Assembly (NCBI GenBank): GCA_019915135.1
Contig: JAHLMK010000028.1
Location: forward strand, 62,001 to 126,000
Source: Strobilurus pachycystidiatus
Taxonomy: Eukaryota; Basidiomycota; Agaricomycetes; Agaricales; Physalacriaceae
Length of the DNA stretch: 64,000 bases
Reading direction: 5' to 3'
Position numbers and translations under genes: made by a program. The first letter of the stretch is position 1, and each line of letters begins with the position of its first letter. Below the pieces are notes generated by a model. The model made no database searches and was not told where the DNA came from. It was given only the letters and a program-made list of their open reading frames with translations. Shown in pieces: positions 34,991 through 45,014 of the stretch.

Positions 34991-35420
34991 TCACCCCTCC
35001 CCATTGTCCCCGCACCACCCATCGTTCCCGCACCCACCCTCGCTACTTCTCCTCGTCCCCGCACCCACATACATCGTTCCCTCACCCACCCTCGCTACTC
35101 CTACACCCCCTAACTGACCCCTCCCTCCTGCGCCACTCGCCTTCCTCCACCAATCTCACTCTCTCTTTTCTCCCACCGTATCATCCCCGTACCTCACCCA
35201 TTGTCCTCGCACCCACCCACAACGTCCCCGATCCCATCTCCACCGTCTTCGCACCCACCCTCACCGTTCTCACCCTGCTCCCTTTCTCTTTCACCACATC
35301 ACCTCATCATCCTCGCACCTCAAACCTTGTCCCCGCACACACTTCCATCTTCCCTGCACTTATATCCCAACGTCTCCACCCCGCCCCCACTCTCAGAAGT
35401 GTCTGGACACAGCCTCCACC
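34991..35420 (+). repeat. Low-complexity CCCGCACCCACC-rich stretch
   Basis: A degenerate pyrimidine-rich tract made of variants of TCCCGCACCCACCCTCGC. It keeps long frames open by composition alone (34978-35613), rich in Pro, Ser, Thr and His, and I do not accept these as genes. From 35421 to about 36126 I see no supported gene. Confidence 0.75.
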
Positions 35421-36126
35421 CAGCATCTTGCGACATCATCCCTCCGCCGCTCGGCCCGGATCCTTTTTTAGGCAGTGTCGAGCGCGACCGGAATGGTGGA
35501 TGCCGCGCCCTTCACATCTCTTCGCTCGTGGCTTGCATCACTCGCTCGCCAATCTATTCTCTAGCCTTACGCATCGTGATAACTACCGGATGCGTCGTTG
35601 TCGAAGACGCTGAAGGAACGCATTTTCGGTGTCAAACAAAAGGACGCCAACTTTGTCCACATCACGGTGGTGCAACCTTTGGCTGCGTGTTCATGCTGTA
35701 AGTTTTCTCGATGATGATGATCGCGTCGGCGTCATTTGATATAGCTTCTTTCCTTGTAGGTATGGTGATCCGATCGATGACGCATAACTGTGATATACGT
35801 GAATCATCATAACAGGTTTTAGAACTTACTCGGCAGCGTCGAGTAGGTTGTACAACTCCAAAAGAAACGACAAGAGGAACTCATTTTGGGAGGCAAGAGC
35901 AAGATCGGATTTGGTGGAACAGGTAAGTAAATGACAAAAGTGGTGTAAGTGGAGCTAATTAAGTTCGAATAGCAGGTACGTAGAAAGTGGTGTACAATTT
36001 GGGCTCCTCAAGTACAAGAAAGACGTTTACTCGGCATCCGTGGGAGCCGAGAGATGGTAGAGGGTTCTGGAGGTCGAGTGGATTCAGGGTGAGCTATGGT
36101 CGGGTCAGCGGAGGAACTGAATTGAC

Positions 36127-36956
36127 TCACCTTGCTAGCACAAACGGCCTGTGTGCGGGATGTGGCATACCAGATGAAGGGTCCGAGAGAGTAGGGACGG
36201 GAATGATCGTGTTCTCGGATGGATCGCAAGAGTCACAGTCCGCCGTACAGAGCTTACGGCCGGCGGCGTCGAAAACGTGCGCTGCTTGCCACGGCTGCTG
36301 GGTGATAGGGTCTGAAAAGCTATCATGGATCTGAGTGGTGAGCACGTAGATCAGCCGGGTATCGCGCGCACCGAAGCCAGACGTATAACTGTGTGACCTG
36401 GGAGGTTGACGTCGAATCGTGGTGATGTGCGGCGGCCAGGCGCTCAAGCGTCAGGATCGCCGGCGAGTTGCAGAGGTAGTCGAGAAATGCGAGAGCACTG
36501 GCGCGTTGAACTCCGTAGCTAAGACCTGGAGTCTCTTCTGGCGCAATGTGAACACTGACGGCAATGTTGGCGGTAATGGGGTGATGGGTTGGCATATGGG
36601 TATCGATGGTTTGAACAACGGCATGGAGCGCCTCGCGCGCGTTGGGGTGGGAGGGTACGAGGAATCCTTGCATTGTAGAGTCGGCTGTCAGTGTGACCGG
36701 GCACATATGGGATAGAAAGGGTAAGCGCGAATTTGCCGTCAAACATGGACAATGAGGACGCACCTTGTATCTCTCTTCTGATTGCGGACGACGACGACGG
36801 GATTGACGGGACGGCGGGTCTGGATCGTGCGAGCACGGCGGCGAAAACGGAATATGTGAGTTGAGAAGGGTGGGCAAAGCTATGTCCTTGCAAATGGCTG
36901 ATGCTATTTGCACGTGTTGAAGTTGAATGCCGATGATTTGGACTCGTTCCTCGCAT
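36127..36956 (-). CDS. Hypothetical protein, two or three exons
   Basis: From ATG 36956 the frame reads SISHLQGHSFAHPSQLTYSV, then SSSSAIRREIQ to a GTGCGT donor near 36764. Joining to an acceptor before GATTCCTCG (about 36664) keeps the frame: GFLVPSHPNAREALHAVVQT, then ITANIAVSVHIAPEETPGLS and SALAFLDYLCNSPAILTLER. The third part probably lies between 36127 and about 36345 (IHDSFSDPITQQPWQAAHVF; RKLCTADCDSCDPSENT), but the join is ambiguous. No domain is recognised. Regular amphipathic content and a good first intron support a real gene; the 3' structure is uncertain. Confidence 0.45.
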
Positions 36957-37302
36957 GGGCACACTGTGACAAGCTTTATCCCTAGAAAATAAGTGAAGGA
37001 AGAGAATAAGTGAAGGAACGAGACGCGACGGTGGGGAATAACACGCGATGAAGATAAGACGGAATTGGACGGGCGCGTCTGACAGGATGATCGTGAGGGC
37101 GTGCCGAATGACATTGCGGTCGCGGTCTGGTCACCAGGTCAGGCATCGTAATTATTACATGTGCCAAGTATCTATCAATCTATGTACTTAGTATGTTGGT
37201 GGCTGCCCCCGGTATCAATGCATATGTCATTCAAATCGGACCGGTTCGCCGTCAAATCCGCCGACCAGTTCTAACGGGAACCGGCCCGCGGAATTCCAAA
37301 AA

Positions 37303-37371
37303 CTGACTAGTTACTTGCGTGGTGCCATAAAGGCACCACGAACAGGTTTCCATGGACCGTGCCCCCGGTGT
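37303..37371 (-). repeat. Inverted copy of the 23.2-kb hairpin repeat
   Basis: On the minus strand this reads ACACCGGGGGCACGG, hairpin CGTGGTGCC/GGCACCACG (37318-37340), then CTAG at 37307-37310. Another ACCGGGGGCA box lies about 165 bases away near 37198-37208. The 14-kb interval between the two copies holds all of array 1. Confidence 0.65.
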
Positions 37372-37602
37372 ATTTGACACCAGGTTTTGGTCTATTGGCC
37401 GCGGTACTGTAGCAATTCGTTCCAACAGGACGGACGGAACACTCTCGCAAGAAGGTGATATGCATACGTCTCCCTGCTTGATACAGGACCTGTGAGCAGC
37501 AATAGATAAATAACAAGTTCAAGATGTCGATTACAGTCCGAATACATGTCTTATATACTGCCAGAATCGTCTGTCACTATGTCAAACAAGTCGAAAATGA
37601 AA

Positions 37603-38241
37603 TCAATGAAAGTACAGGGAAATACGAGTGGAGTGTCCGTGGTATGTAGAATTGTGGCGTGATATGAGGAGCCGGTGAGTTGCGACTACGAAACGGCTTG
37701 CTCCAACCGCTAACAGGACCAATGCACCTCCGGATCTTGACAACAAAGAATAGTCATACCGTAGTTTCGAATCAAAAGTTGTGTGATCATCTTTGATGTG
37801 GTGCAGCAAGATCCGCTGGTTGTCTAAGACGCAATGGAGGCTGCACACAGGGCAGCGCCATCCCCTCACCGTAACCTGGAAAACAGGCTTTCTCTTCGCC
37901 GCACCCTCCCGAGGTTGGACAAATCTCAACCGAAGATCGGGCTGGTGGACGTGCCGATGTTTGGGAGATTCTCTACTTTCCCAATCGGTTGGGATTTTGT
38001 GGTCGGCACAAGAGGCGAGCTAGTTTTTCCTAGCGGCTTGGACCGCAGACTCTGCAGGGAGTGAGTGGTTCAAGTAAGAGGTCAGGGGGTGGGGTGGATC
38101 TGTTAGATCAGAAAAAGCCTGGAAACTAGCATCGCCTGAGCAACAATAGTCTGGCCAATCATCTGTGTCCGACTCGAAGACAGAGCTCTCAGGTTCCTCT
38201 TCGCTATCTTCTTCTTCCACGGAGGACTCGCCGTCCTCCAC
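37603..38241 (-). pseudogene. Su(z)12-like C2H2 finger gene with in-frame stops
   Basis: Minus-strand frame: an acidic start (EDGESSVEEEDSEEEPESS), an in-frame TAG at 38020, then a finger region RGWRCPVCSLHCVLDNQRIL followed by HHIKDDH and TTFDSKL. The Cys-x2-Cys-x2-9-His-x4-His layout with LxC after the second Cys and HxxF after the last His recalls the single zinc finger of Su(z)12, a core subunit of the Polycomb PRC2 histone H3K27 methyltransferase. A GTATGA intron follows (about 37753) and a short last exon ends at 37603. The frame continues upstream to 39003 across another TAG at 38254, with a basic, acidic-flanked piece (QKRQRVVEEGEEDEERKRGK). No VEFS box is clear. Either a decaying gene or one with introns I have not resolved. 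Confidence 0.4.
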
Positions 38242-38253
38242 GGCGGTTGACCT

Positions 38254-39003
38254 CTAGGGCCTAGGATAACCTTGGGTATAATCTTGGGTATGTGGAGAGC
38301 TAGCTGGCATCATCCTTCGCAGGTTGGGAGCAGCTACCTTCATACTCGGCAACCGCGGCTTCTTCCCCCTCTTTCTCTCTTCATCTTCCTCACCCTCCTC
38401 TACAACCCTCTGTCTCTTCTGGGCGGTTGGCTGCCGAGCATCTGACACGTTCGATGGTCCAGCAACAGGTGTACCTTCCTTGACTTTGCATGGCGGTGAG
38501 ATCGTTGTAGGGGTGTTCAAGGTGGAGGCTTCTCGAAGACTGATGACCATGATGAGGAAGACGACGAAATCCCATCCTGTGACACACCTGTACCGTATGG
38601 CCGATGGCCGATAGCGTCTCGAGACTGTCTCGAGACCAGCTCGAGACCCCGAAGCCGCTGATGCGATCATTGCCCTCTTTTTCACTCTTTGACGATTACT
38701 GGGATGTGGAGGCATGCCCGTCGCCCTGCCGTCGCCCAATGCGCTGGCACCCACGAACGAGTCTATTATTGCGGATTGGGTGTTGAGGCCACACAAGTCG
38801 TTCGGTAGACTCGTTCGTCGCTCCGACTTACAGAAACCGATGCTCAGAACGCGCCATGCTCTATGACTTTGCGGCTTTCGCCTTAACGCTCGTCCATTAG
38901 CTTGTGAGGACGACGCAATCCGCTGCACTTTTTGGCGAATACGTAGCCATATGTCGTCGTTGGTGGGGGCGTCTGGTCCGCCAGTGCTCGCTAGGCAACT
39001 CAT
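38254..39003 (-). other. Upstream open frame in phase with the Su(z)12-like relic
   Basis: A 249-codon frame in the same phase as the 37603-38241 feature, separated from it only by TAG 38254. Its last third (charged, nuclear-localisation-like) looks coding. The middle is derived from the TCTCGAGA repeat and the first third has no motif. Confidence 0.35.
38595..38650. repeat. Third copy of the TCTCGAGA palindromic repeat
   Basis: ATGGCCGATGGCCGA followed by GTCTCGAGAC-type units, matching 18880-18955 read on the other strand. Confidence 0.7.
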
Positions 39004-39011
39004 GAGGGTCG

Positions 39012-39435
39012 TTAAGACGCCTGCATGAACGCCTTCTCCATGAAATCTTGCGAACGCTGGCGATAGTGGAGATTTGTTTCAAAGGAAGCAACGATGTTTC
39101 CATTGCTAACTTTGCGGCGTCGACGTTGCGGAAGGATGTAAAGAAGGAAGAGCACTGAGATCAAGACTACGAGGCCACCGCGAACGCCAGACCGATGATG
39201 GTATTGGTGAAACAAATGTAAAATCTTTGTCATGAGGGTCGGCTAGTTGTGGCATACTTGACTCGGAATACTTTGCTGGTCGGATTAGCCGTGTCAGAGG
39301 CGCTGGTGTTGGCATTGCCGACGCCATTCTTTCGACCGCTGTGGTTGTATAGTCGTACTCATCGTTGAGCTTGTCGTCGTCGCCGTGGCGGTCTTGGGTG
39401 TTCAGAGTGTTCCCATCAGAATTCTGATGATTCAC
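39012..39435 (-). CDS. Possible single-pass membrane protein
   Basis: A polar N-terminus (MNHQNSDGNTLNTQDRHGDD) from 39435 is followed, after a likely short intron beginning GTATGC near 39258, by a strongly hydrophobic segment (GGLVVLISVLFLLYILP) with a basic stop-transfer RRRRK. This is the layout of a type I or III single-pass protein with the basic side inside. The intron acceptor is not clear, so the join is tentative. It is divergent to the TET/JBP-like gene at 39788. Confidence 0.4.
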
Positions 39436-39787
39436 GTTATGTTACGTGGTTCACCCCGGCGAACCCCGACGTTCGAGACCATTCGTTCCCCTGCCGCGTG
39501 TACCCTCTCTTTGCCCCCATCACGAGCGCGACGCGCTGTTTGTTTGGGTGTAGCTCGTTGACTGTCACGCGGGGCTGCTATATAATAGCGTACAGGGCTC
39601 AAAGGTACGTTTCCTCTTACCTGCATCTTGCAGAACCCTGACGATGTCCTTGACCAGATATACGAGCCGTACGCACGCACCATCCCAGGTGAGGACGCGG
39701 TGCTGACTATTGAAGGTCTTGGACTACAGTCTGGGATTATTCTCGCCGCTTTGTTTACCTGCCACTCGCGCCATCAAGCTCGCAGCT

Positions 39788-41373
39788 ATGCACCTACTCA
39801 AGGTGCGTGTTCAACTTTGCCCTTGTGGCCGCCGCTGACCTCCCTTAGACGCGCAGCGGCCGAATCTACAACGACCCCGGCAAATACTACGCGCCCGACC
39901 GCGTTGTTGAGGCCGTCGAGGTCGACATTGACCTCGCACCACTCCTCCAAGCTGCCATCGAGCTCGAGAACGACGTCGACGTCGACCAACTTCCGGGGCA
40001 CGACGTCCGTCTGCCATATCCTGACGACGGCATCCCAATGCCTACCCAACTCGACGACATCGACATCATCCCTGAGTCGGATGAACCTTTGCCACCCTCA
40101 GACCCGAACGCTCCTGACCCCCACGATGACGCCGAACGCGAGGGGCGCGACGCGAAGGGCGGCACGAAAGGTCTCAGCCGCAAGCGTCGTAAGCTCGCTG
40201 CCAAGGATCGCTCTTTCTGGATCTCAGACGCCGACTCACACGCAATTCAAGAAGTAAAGCGCCTCGTGGACGAGTACGTTACGGTAGACGTTGACTTGGC
40301 CGAACTACGTGTCAAAAAGGGTGCATATACGTCGTTCACCTCCAAATACACCGACCGCACCAAGGCCTACACCAAGGAGCAGCTCGACGACATGGGACTG
40401 ACCGCGATCTGGTGCCATGGTCCCAATGGAGGGTATGTTCGCCGCCTCTCGTCTACGTCCATGACTGACGTTGCCTCTAGCAACCCCACAGCCATCTTTG
40501 ACCGCAACGGCGTCCTCGGCGCCGTGCGTTTCGGTCAGCCTGACGACCCGACATACGGTGTTGCCGCTTCGAGCTCTCTCACCAAAATGCGCGAGGTGGC
40601 TAGCCGCGCACAATTTAAACCGAAGCAAACCCAACATAAACGAGGCCCCTTTCCTGCCGTCAACGTTGGCTATGCGTACGGACAAGGTCAGCTACGTGCC
40701 GCACGTCTCGATAACGGGAAACTCGCTCCGTTGATGGAGGAGCTTCTCGAAGACCCAAACATTCGCCGTATTCTTGGATATCAATCTGGTAGGTCTCAGT
40801 TGATTGCCGGCTTTCAAATTCTCATCATTTTCTGTAGGGGGACTTCGCGTCTGGGCCCCGCGACTCTACACATACGCCCGCCATCGCGTCAAGGCCATGT
40901 TCGATTATCTCGGAATCACGCCACTCGTACCACGTTCTATTTACCCCACCGTTGCTTTCAATTTGGGTTCGAACGTCTGGTCATGGAAGCACAAGGACGT
41001 GATGAACCTCGCGTTCTTCTGGTGTGCAATCACAGCCTTGGGTAACCACAATTCGAAGAAGGGCGGGTTTATCGTCCTCTGGGAGCTTGGCGTCTACTTG
41101 GAGTTCCCGCACGGCTGCACGGTGGCCATCCCCTCTGCCACCATTACGCACTCGAACGTTCCCGTCGCTGACGATGAAGTCCGCATGTCCATCACTCAGT
41201 TCTTGCCAGGTGGAATAGTGCGTTGGGTTGATAATGGTTTTCGGACGGAGGCACAGGTCAAAAGCGCCAACAAGACGGAGTACGCGGAGATGCAGGCAAA
41301 GAAAGCCGGGCGTTGGATGCTGGGTTTAGCATTGCTACCAAAGGTTGACGAAATTCTACAACTTTATACTTAA
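39788..41373 (+). CDS. TET/JBP-like 2-oxoglutarate/Fe(II) dioxygenase, 480 residues
   Basis: Exons 39788-39802, 39849-40432, 40481-40788 and 40838-41373 sum to 481 codons with good splice sites. The N-terminal 130 residues are acidic, followed by a basic stretch (LSRKRRKLAAKDR). The C-terminal domain reads FNLGSNVWSWKHKD (His354, Asp356 as the HxD iron ligands), then FWCAITALG, GGFIVLWELGVYLEFPHG, IPSATITHSN (His407 as distal ligand) and Arg418 to bind 2-oxoglutarate. This is the pattern of the large fungal TET/JBP-like family, relatives of which oxidise 5-methylcytosine or thymine in DNA. Iyer and co-workers linked this family in mushrooms to KDZ transposons; I see no KDZ transposase here. 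All key residues are present, so it is probably active, but its substrate cannot be read from sequence. Confidence 0.75.
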
Positions 41374-41560
41374 GTTTCCTGATTTACTGTGAGCAAATTA
41401 CATTTCATTTTCCTTGAGAATACGGAGTGCCACGATGATGAGTACGATACAGAAATACGAGAAGTTACAGCATTTATGTGGGTGATACAGGTGCGAGAAG
41501 GTTTGAAGCATTGAGACAGGTGAGACGACTACCAAGCAATTATCCGAGATTCCCAAATTT

Positions 41561-42247
41561 CTATCTACTTGCTTCGTGGCGGATCCGGTGGGGTATATAG
41601 ACCGGTCCAAAGGCACGCCACAGCATGCGACGCCTGCGAAGATCATTGCGTGCATTGGCCCAAAGACGCAGTTGATCTGTACAAAAGCTATGAGAAATTA
41701 CATGTCAAGAGCAATGCTTGAGAACGCACCAATATCCCTGGCGGCTTTGAGGTTCTGGATAGAGTACCAGTACTCAGAGACTTGCATACCAAACGACGCG
41801 TTCATTTCTTTGACAAACGGAAAGTAGAACCCCGTCCAGTTTGCCGGGCGAGCCCACGCCCTTGAGTACGAGTGCAGAAGAATGGTCATGGTCTATACAT
41901 TTTCAGACAAATATTGTAAGCTAAACTAGCCGCAGACGTACCTTGTGTCGCTGCTGAAAGTGCCGCAGACCCTTCCAAGGCAGAGTATCGGTACTCTCGA
42001 CGTGCATGAATAGCTCTGCTAGGAAGCTTTCAAGATACTGCGTGTTTTGCTTGGCTAGGGTCCGGTCAACAGCCTTATTGAATGGTGTGAGGTTTCGAAT
42101 GAGGGTGTGACAAATGGAGCCGGAAAGCTGAAGAAGATCAGTACACTTCAGGAAGGGCTGGGTACACTACTTTACTTTGTTGCCAACATGCTGCCCGAGC
42201 AGGTCCTCCCATGCTTGCAAACGCTCTTGCTTGGTCTGCATAGACAT
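41561..42247 (-). CDS. Hypothetical protein, four exons, about 185 residues
   Basis: From ATG 42247 the first exon (MSMQTKQERLQAWEDLLGQH) ends at GTAAAG. Exon 2 reads LIRNLTPFNKAVDRTLAKQN and LFMHVESTDTLPWKGLRHFQ, exon 3 TMTILLHSYSRAWARPANWT and GMQVSEYWYSIQNLKAARDI. A GTGCGT intron near 41730 leads to the last exon (LRLWANARNDLRRRRMLWRA) with a stop at 41561. All joins are in frame. The protein is soluble, helical and basic at its end. No family is recognised. It sits just after the MULE-like relic on the same strand and may belong to the same mobile unit. Confidence 0.6.
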
Positions 42248-42362
42248 GACGGTCAGAGCAGAGAAGTGATCGGCACATGCCGTGCTCTCGCGTTCTTATT
42301 CGCGTCGAGTTCGACGCGTTTCTGGCCCAAAAGATGTGCATTAAAGAGTTACTCGCATGCTA

Positions 42363-44406
42363 CTAGGTAAGGTCCATACGCAGAGGAGTAATGTTACCCG
42401 CTCCGCGAGGCAGAGAGTCTGCGGAACAGTCTACCATGACCCATGCATCGGTAGCCTTTCTCATTGCTTCCTGCGTCTTCTGCACCTTTTCTCGTGCACT
42501 GTCAGCGTTAGCGCCGTCTTGAACTCCAGCCTCAAATTGTCCGATACGCAGTGTTGCGACATCGAAGGCATTACGCGCCTTTTCCCACTTACTTTGAGCA
42601 GCTTCAAACTTGCGATTATACGCCTCGATCTTCTGGTCCTCAAGACGAATCATCTTGGACCGTTGGTTCTCTACATCATTATTAGCTACGCAAGGTATGA
42701 GATGGAAAGCACGCACGCTGTCTCCGAACGGACCGTTCCATGTTCTCCGAAGGGTGACCTGTCTTGTACGATGGCCGGATCCCATGTTCTTCGATGTGCT
42801 ACACATGGTGCATCAGTAGAGTGCAGACGCAGCAGATTATTCGCATACCTTGACAGAACTCATTTTCATCGAGTCGTATCTTTCGCCTCGTTCGATACCA
42901 CCAACTAAGGTACAGTGGCGGCCCTCAAGGTTCACATCAAAGTGACTTGCCTCGATGATGTTGTCGTGGCGATCTCCTGATAACCAGATGATAACGGGAA
43001 TGAAGCTCTTGTCAAGGCAGATGGGAGCGAATGCAAATCCACTACGTATCTTGTCCGATACCCAGTCTAAGTGAATGATTAACAAGGTTTAATACCGACG
43101 TCTGATGCACCAGACATACCTTGGCCGGCCTTTCCACCCAACGTCTGTATCTTGACAATTCGTTCATCCCAGTCTGGACAAGACGGCGCCGAGAGTCCAC
43201 GCATCAGCTCCTTAATCTCTTTGGAGACCCCGCATTGATCGATTCGACGTCCAAAGTGAATGGAACGGAGTCGAAAGATACGGCGGAGATGTAGTTCGCA
43301 ACCGTCGTGCAATCAACCAGCGGCCCATATGCTTCCGAGTACGCCTCCTCCTCAATGCGCTCAATCTCGGTGATGTCGTCGGTGAAAACGGCCTCCAGGT
43401 ATTCGATGTCCAGGTGACAGGCGTCGACGGTCTGAAAATGGCGGTCTTGGCTAACATCGCTATCATGGTATTCACACCTGCATCTGCATCAGAATGAGCA
43501 TGACGAGGGAAATGACACTGACTGGAGTCAAGGCTTTGCATACTCATCCAACTCGAAGACAATGCGGGCATCGCAACGCCCAGGCCGTTCTTTCGTGCAA
43601 GCAATTCCAAACTTGGTACGCCTCGCCGCTGACTGCTCCTCAAATATATCTTCGGTCTTCCACTCCGCGACGCAAACCTGTTATCAAGGCGGCCGTCCTC
43701 TCAAAGACGTGGTAGTCGGGCGCTGGAGCGCCAGACGATGTTCCGCATCAGCGGCCAGTCGTTCGAATATATCTTGGCGCGTTGCGGCTGTGTGAGGTTT
43801 CCTTTATCCGCGTATGAACAGATCTTAGACCCCAAGCCTACTCACAGGCGTCAGTCAGGGATCAACCGTGAAGATAGCGTCATACATAAAAGTGTAGTGA
43901 CTTGAGACGCAAGGCACGCCGTTACCTTCAGAGTCCTGTAGTAGCGGGGTGTACCGTAGATCTCCGGCAATGGTTTGACCGCCTGGTTTTCCAAATGAGT
44001 ACACAAATTTGTCCGTCGGCGACACCCAGTGTGTAGGATCAAGACGAAAGCGGTAGCCGACGGCATTGTCTTCCCCAGACTCGGGATACTCAACGTAGGC
44101 GTCTACTTCGTTGTAGGTGTACAGGGTCTGTAGAACAGTTTTCCGAGTTGCGCGAACATCATGAGAAATAGTCGGAAGTGAGGTAGAGCTATCGAAGCCC
44201 CGGGGGTATGACTTGTTCGGTCTGGGAGGCGTTTTGGGAGGCGCGTTGGTAGGTGCAGGAAAGACAATGGCAAGGGAGGAAAGGGAGTCGTGAATGTGTG
44301 CAGGAGCCCCAACGCTTCCATGTTGTTGACCGTGAAGGTGGAGCCGTTCGATCAGAGGGAGAATGTCGATTTCGGGAGGACCACTGAGCAAGGACGCGAT
44401 GTTCAT
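42363..44406 (-). pseudogene. MULE-like transposase-family relic with internal deletion
   Basis: From ATG 44406 the sequence reads a Pro-rich N-terminus, then SYPRGFDSSTSLPTI and DLRYTPLLQDSEGNGVPC. Next come RPGRCDARIVFELDEYAK, DIEYLEAVFTDDITEIERIE, HFGRRIDQCGVSKEIKELMR, GGKAGQ, DWVSDKIRSGFAFAPICLDK, NLEGRHCTLVGGIERGERYD and a C-terminal coiled coil (AYNRKFEAAQSKWEKARNAF) ending at 42363. These blocks match, in order, a mushroom protein family I recall that carries a MULE-type transposase core. Here the core is missing: the block ending in CTTVAN (about 43325) passes straight into RRID..., which normally follows the core. Stops also occur (after GRPP and EYAKP, although introns may explain these). 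I infer an internally deleted, non-autonomous copy. Confidence 0.55.
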
Positions 44407-45014
44407 CGGTGGACAAGAATATTCATTACAGGACAGTACTACAGAAAGGTAAGTTTAAGAGCCTCACATGAAAAACTAGAAGCTCACCAGAGACTAGTGT
44501 ACTCAAAGACTGCCGCCACGCTCCAATGCCATGTTCAAATCCCTATCAGAACATGACAGGGACTTTCCCAGTATCCAACCCGCTCACATCGCAGTGACTC
44601 GCGCCCTTGGATCGTCGGTGTCGTGCTCTCAACTTCGAAGGCGCACCAGACGGTCCCATGTGTGCTTGGAAGGCGAAGCTGAGCCTTTCCGGGGTTATTG
44701 TCACATCTGGAGAATGGAGGAGGCGCGAGTCGGACAGGCAATGAATCTGGCAGCTGTCAAGTGTTGGAAAACCAGGCAAACCGAATTGGGGACGAGCTCT
44801 GGGCCTCTGACGGGCCGGACAACAACACGTGAGCCGGTTACTCAGTCTTATCCGCTTGGTCAGACTTCTTCAGGGACTCCTGGGTCTTCGCTGTGGGCTT
44901 TGCAGGTTCCTCGAATATTCTGGCATATAATTCTGGTTTGAATACTTCACTACTCTCCTTGTAGGCCACATCTCTAGCTTTCTTGTCTTGCCTGACCGAA
45001 TTCTAGTCGAAACT
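44407..45014. other. No supported gene
   Basis: Intergenic stretch between the MULE-like relic and the F-box gene. Open frames at 44531-44941 (plus) and 44535-44779 (minus) have no recognisable content. Confidence 0.4.

Noticed and set aside
34978..35701. Pro/Ser/Thr/His-rich open frames
   Set aside because: They follow from a low-complexity CCCGCACCCACC tract. Two different frames are open by composition and neither has splice or domain support.
36323..37114. 263-codon minus-strand frame as one exon
   Set aside because: Its middle is better explained as two exons in different frames joined by a GTGCGT-AG intron (IRREIQ joined to GFLVPS). The first part has poor coding character.
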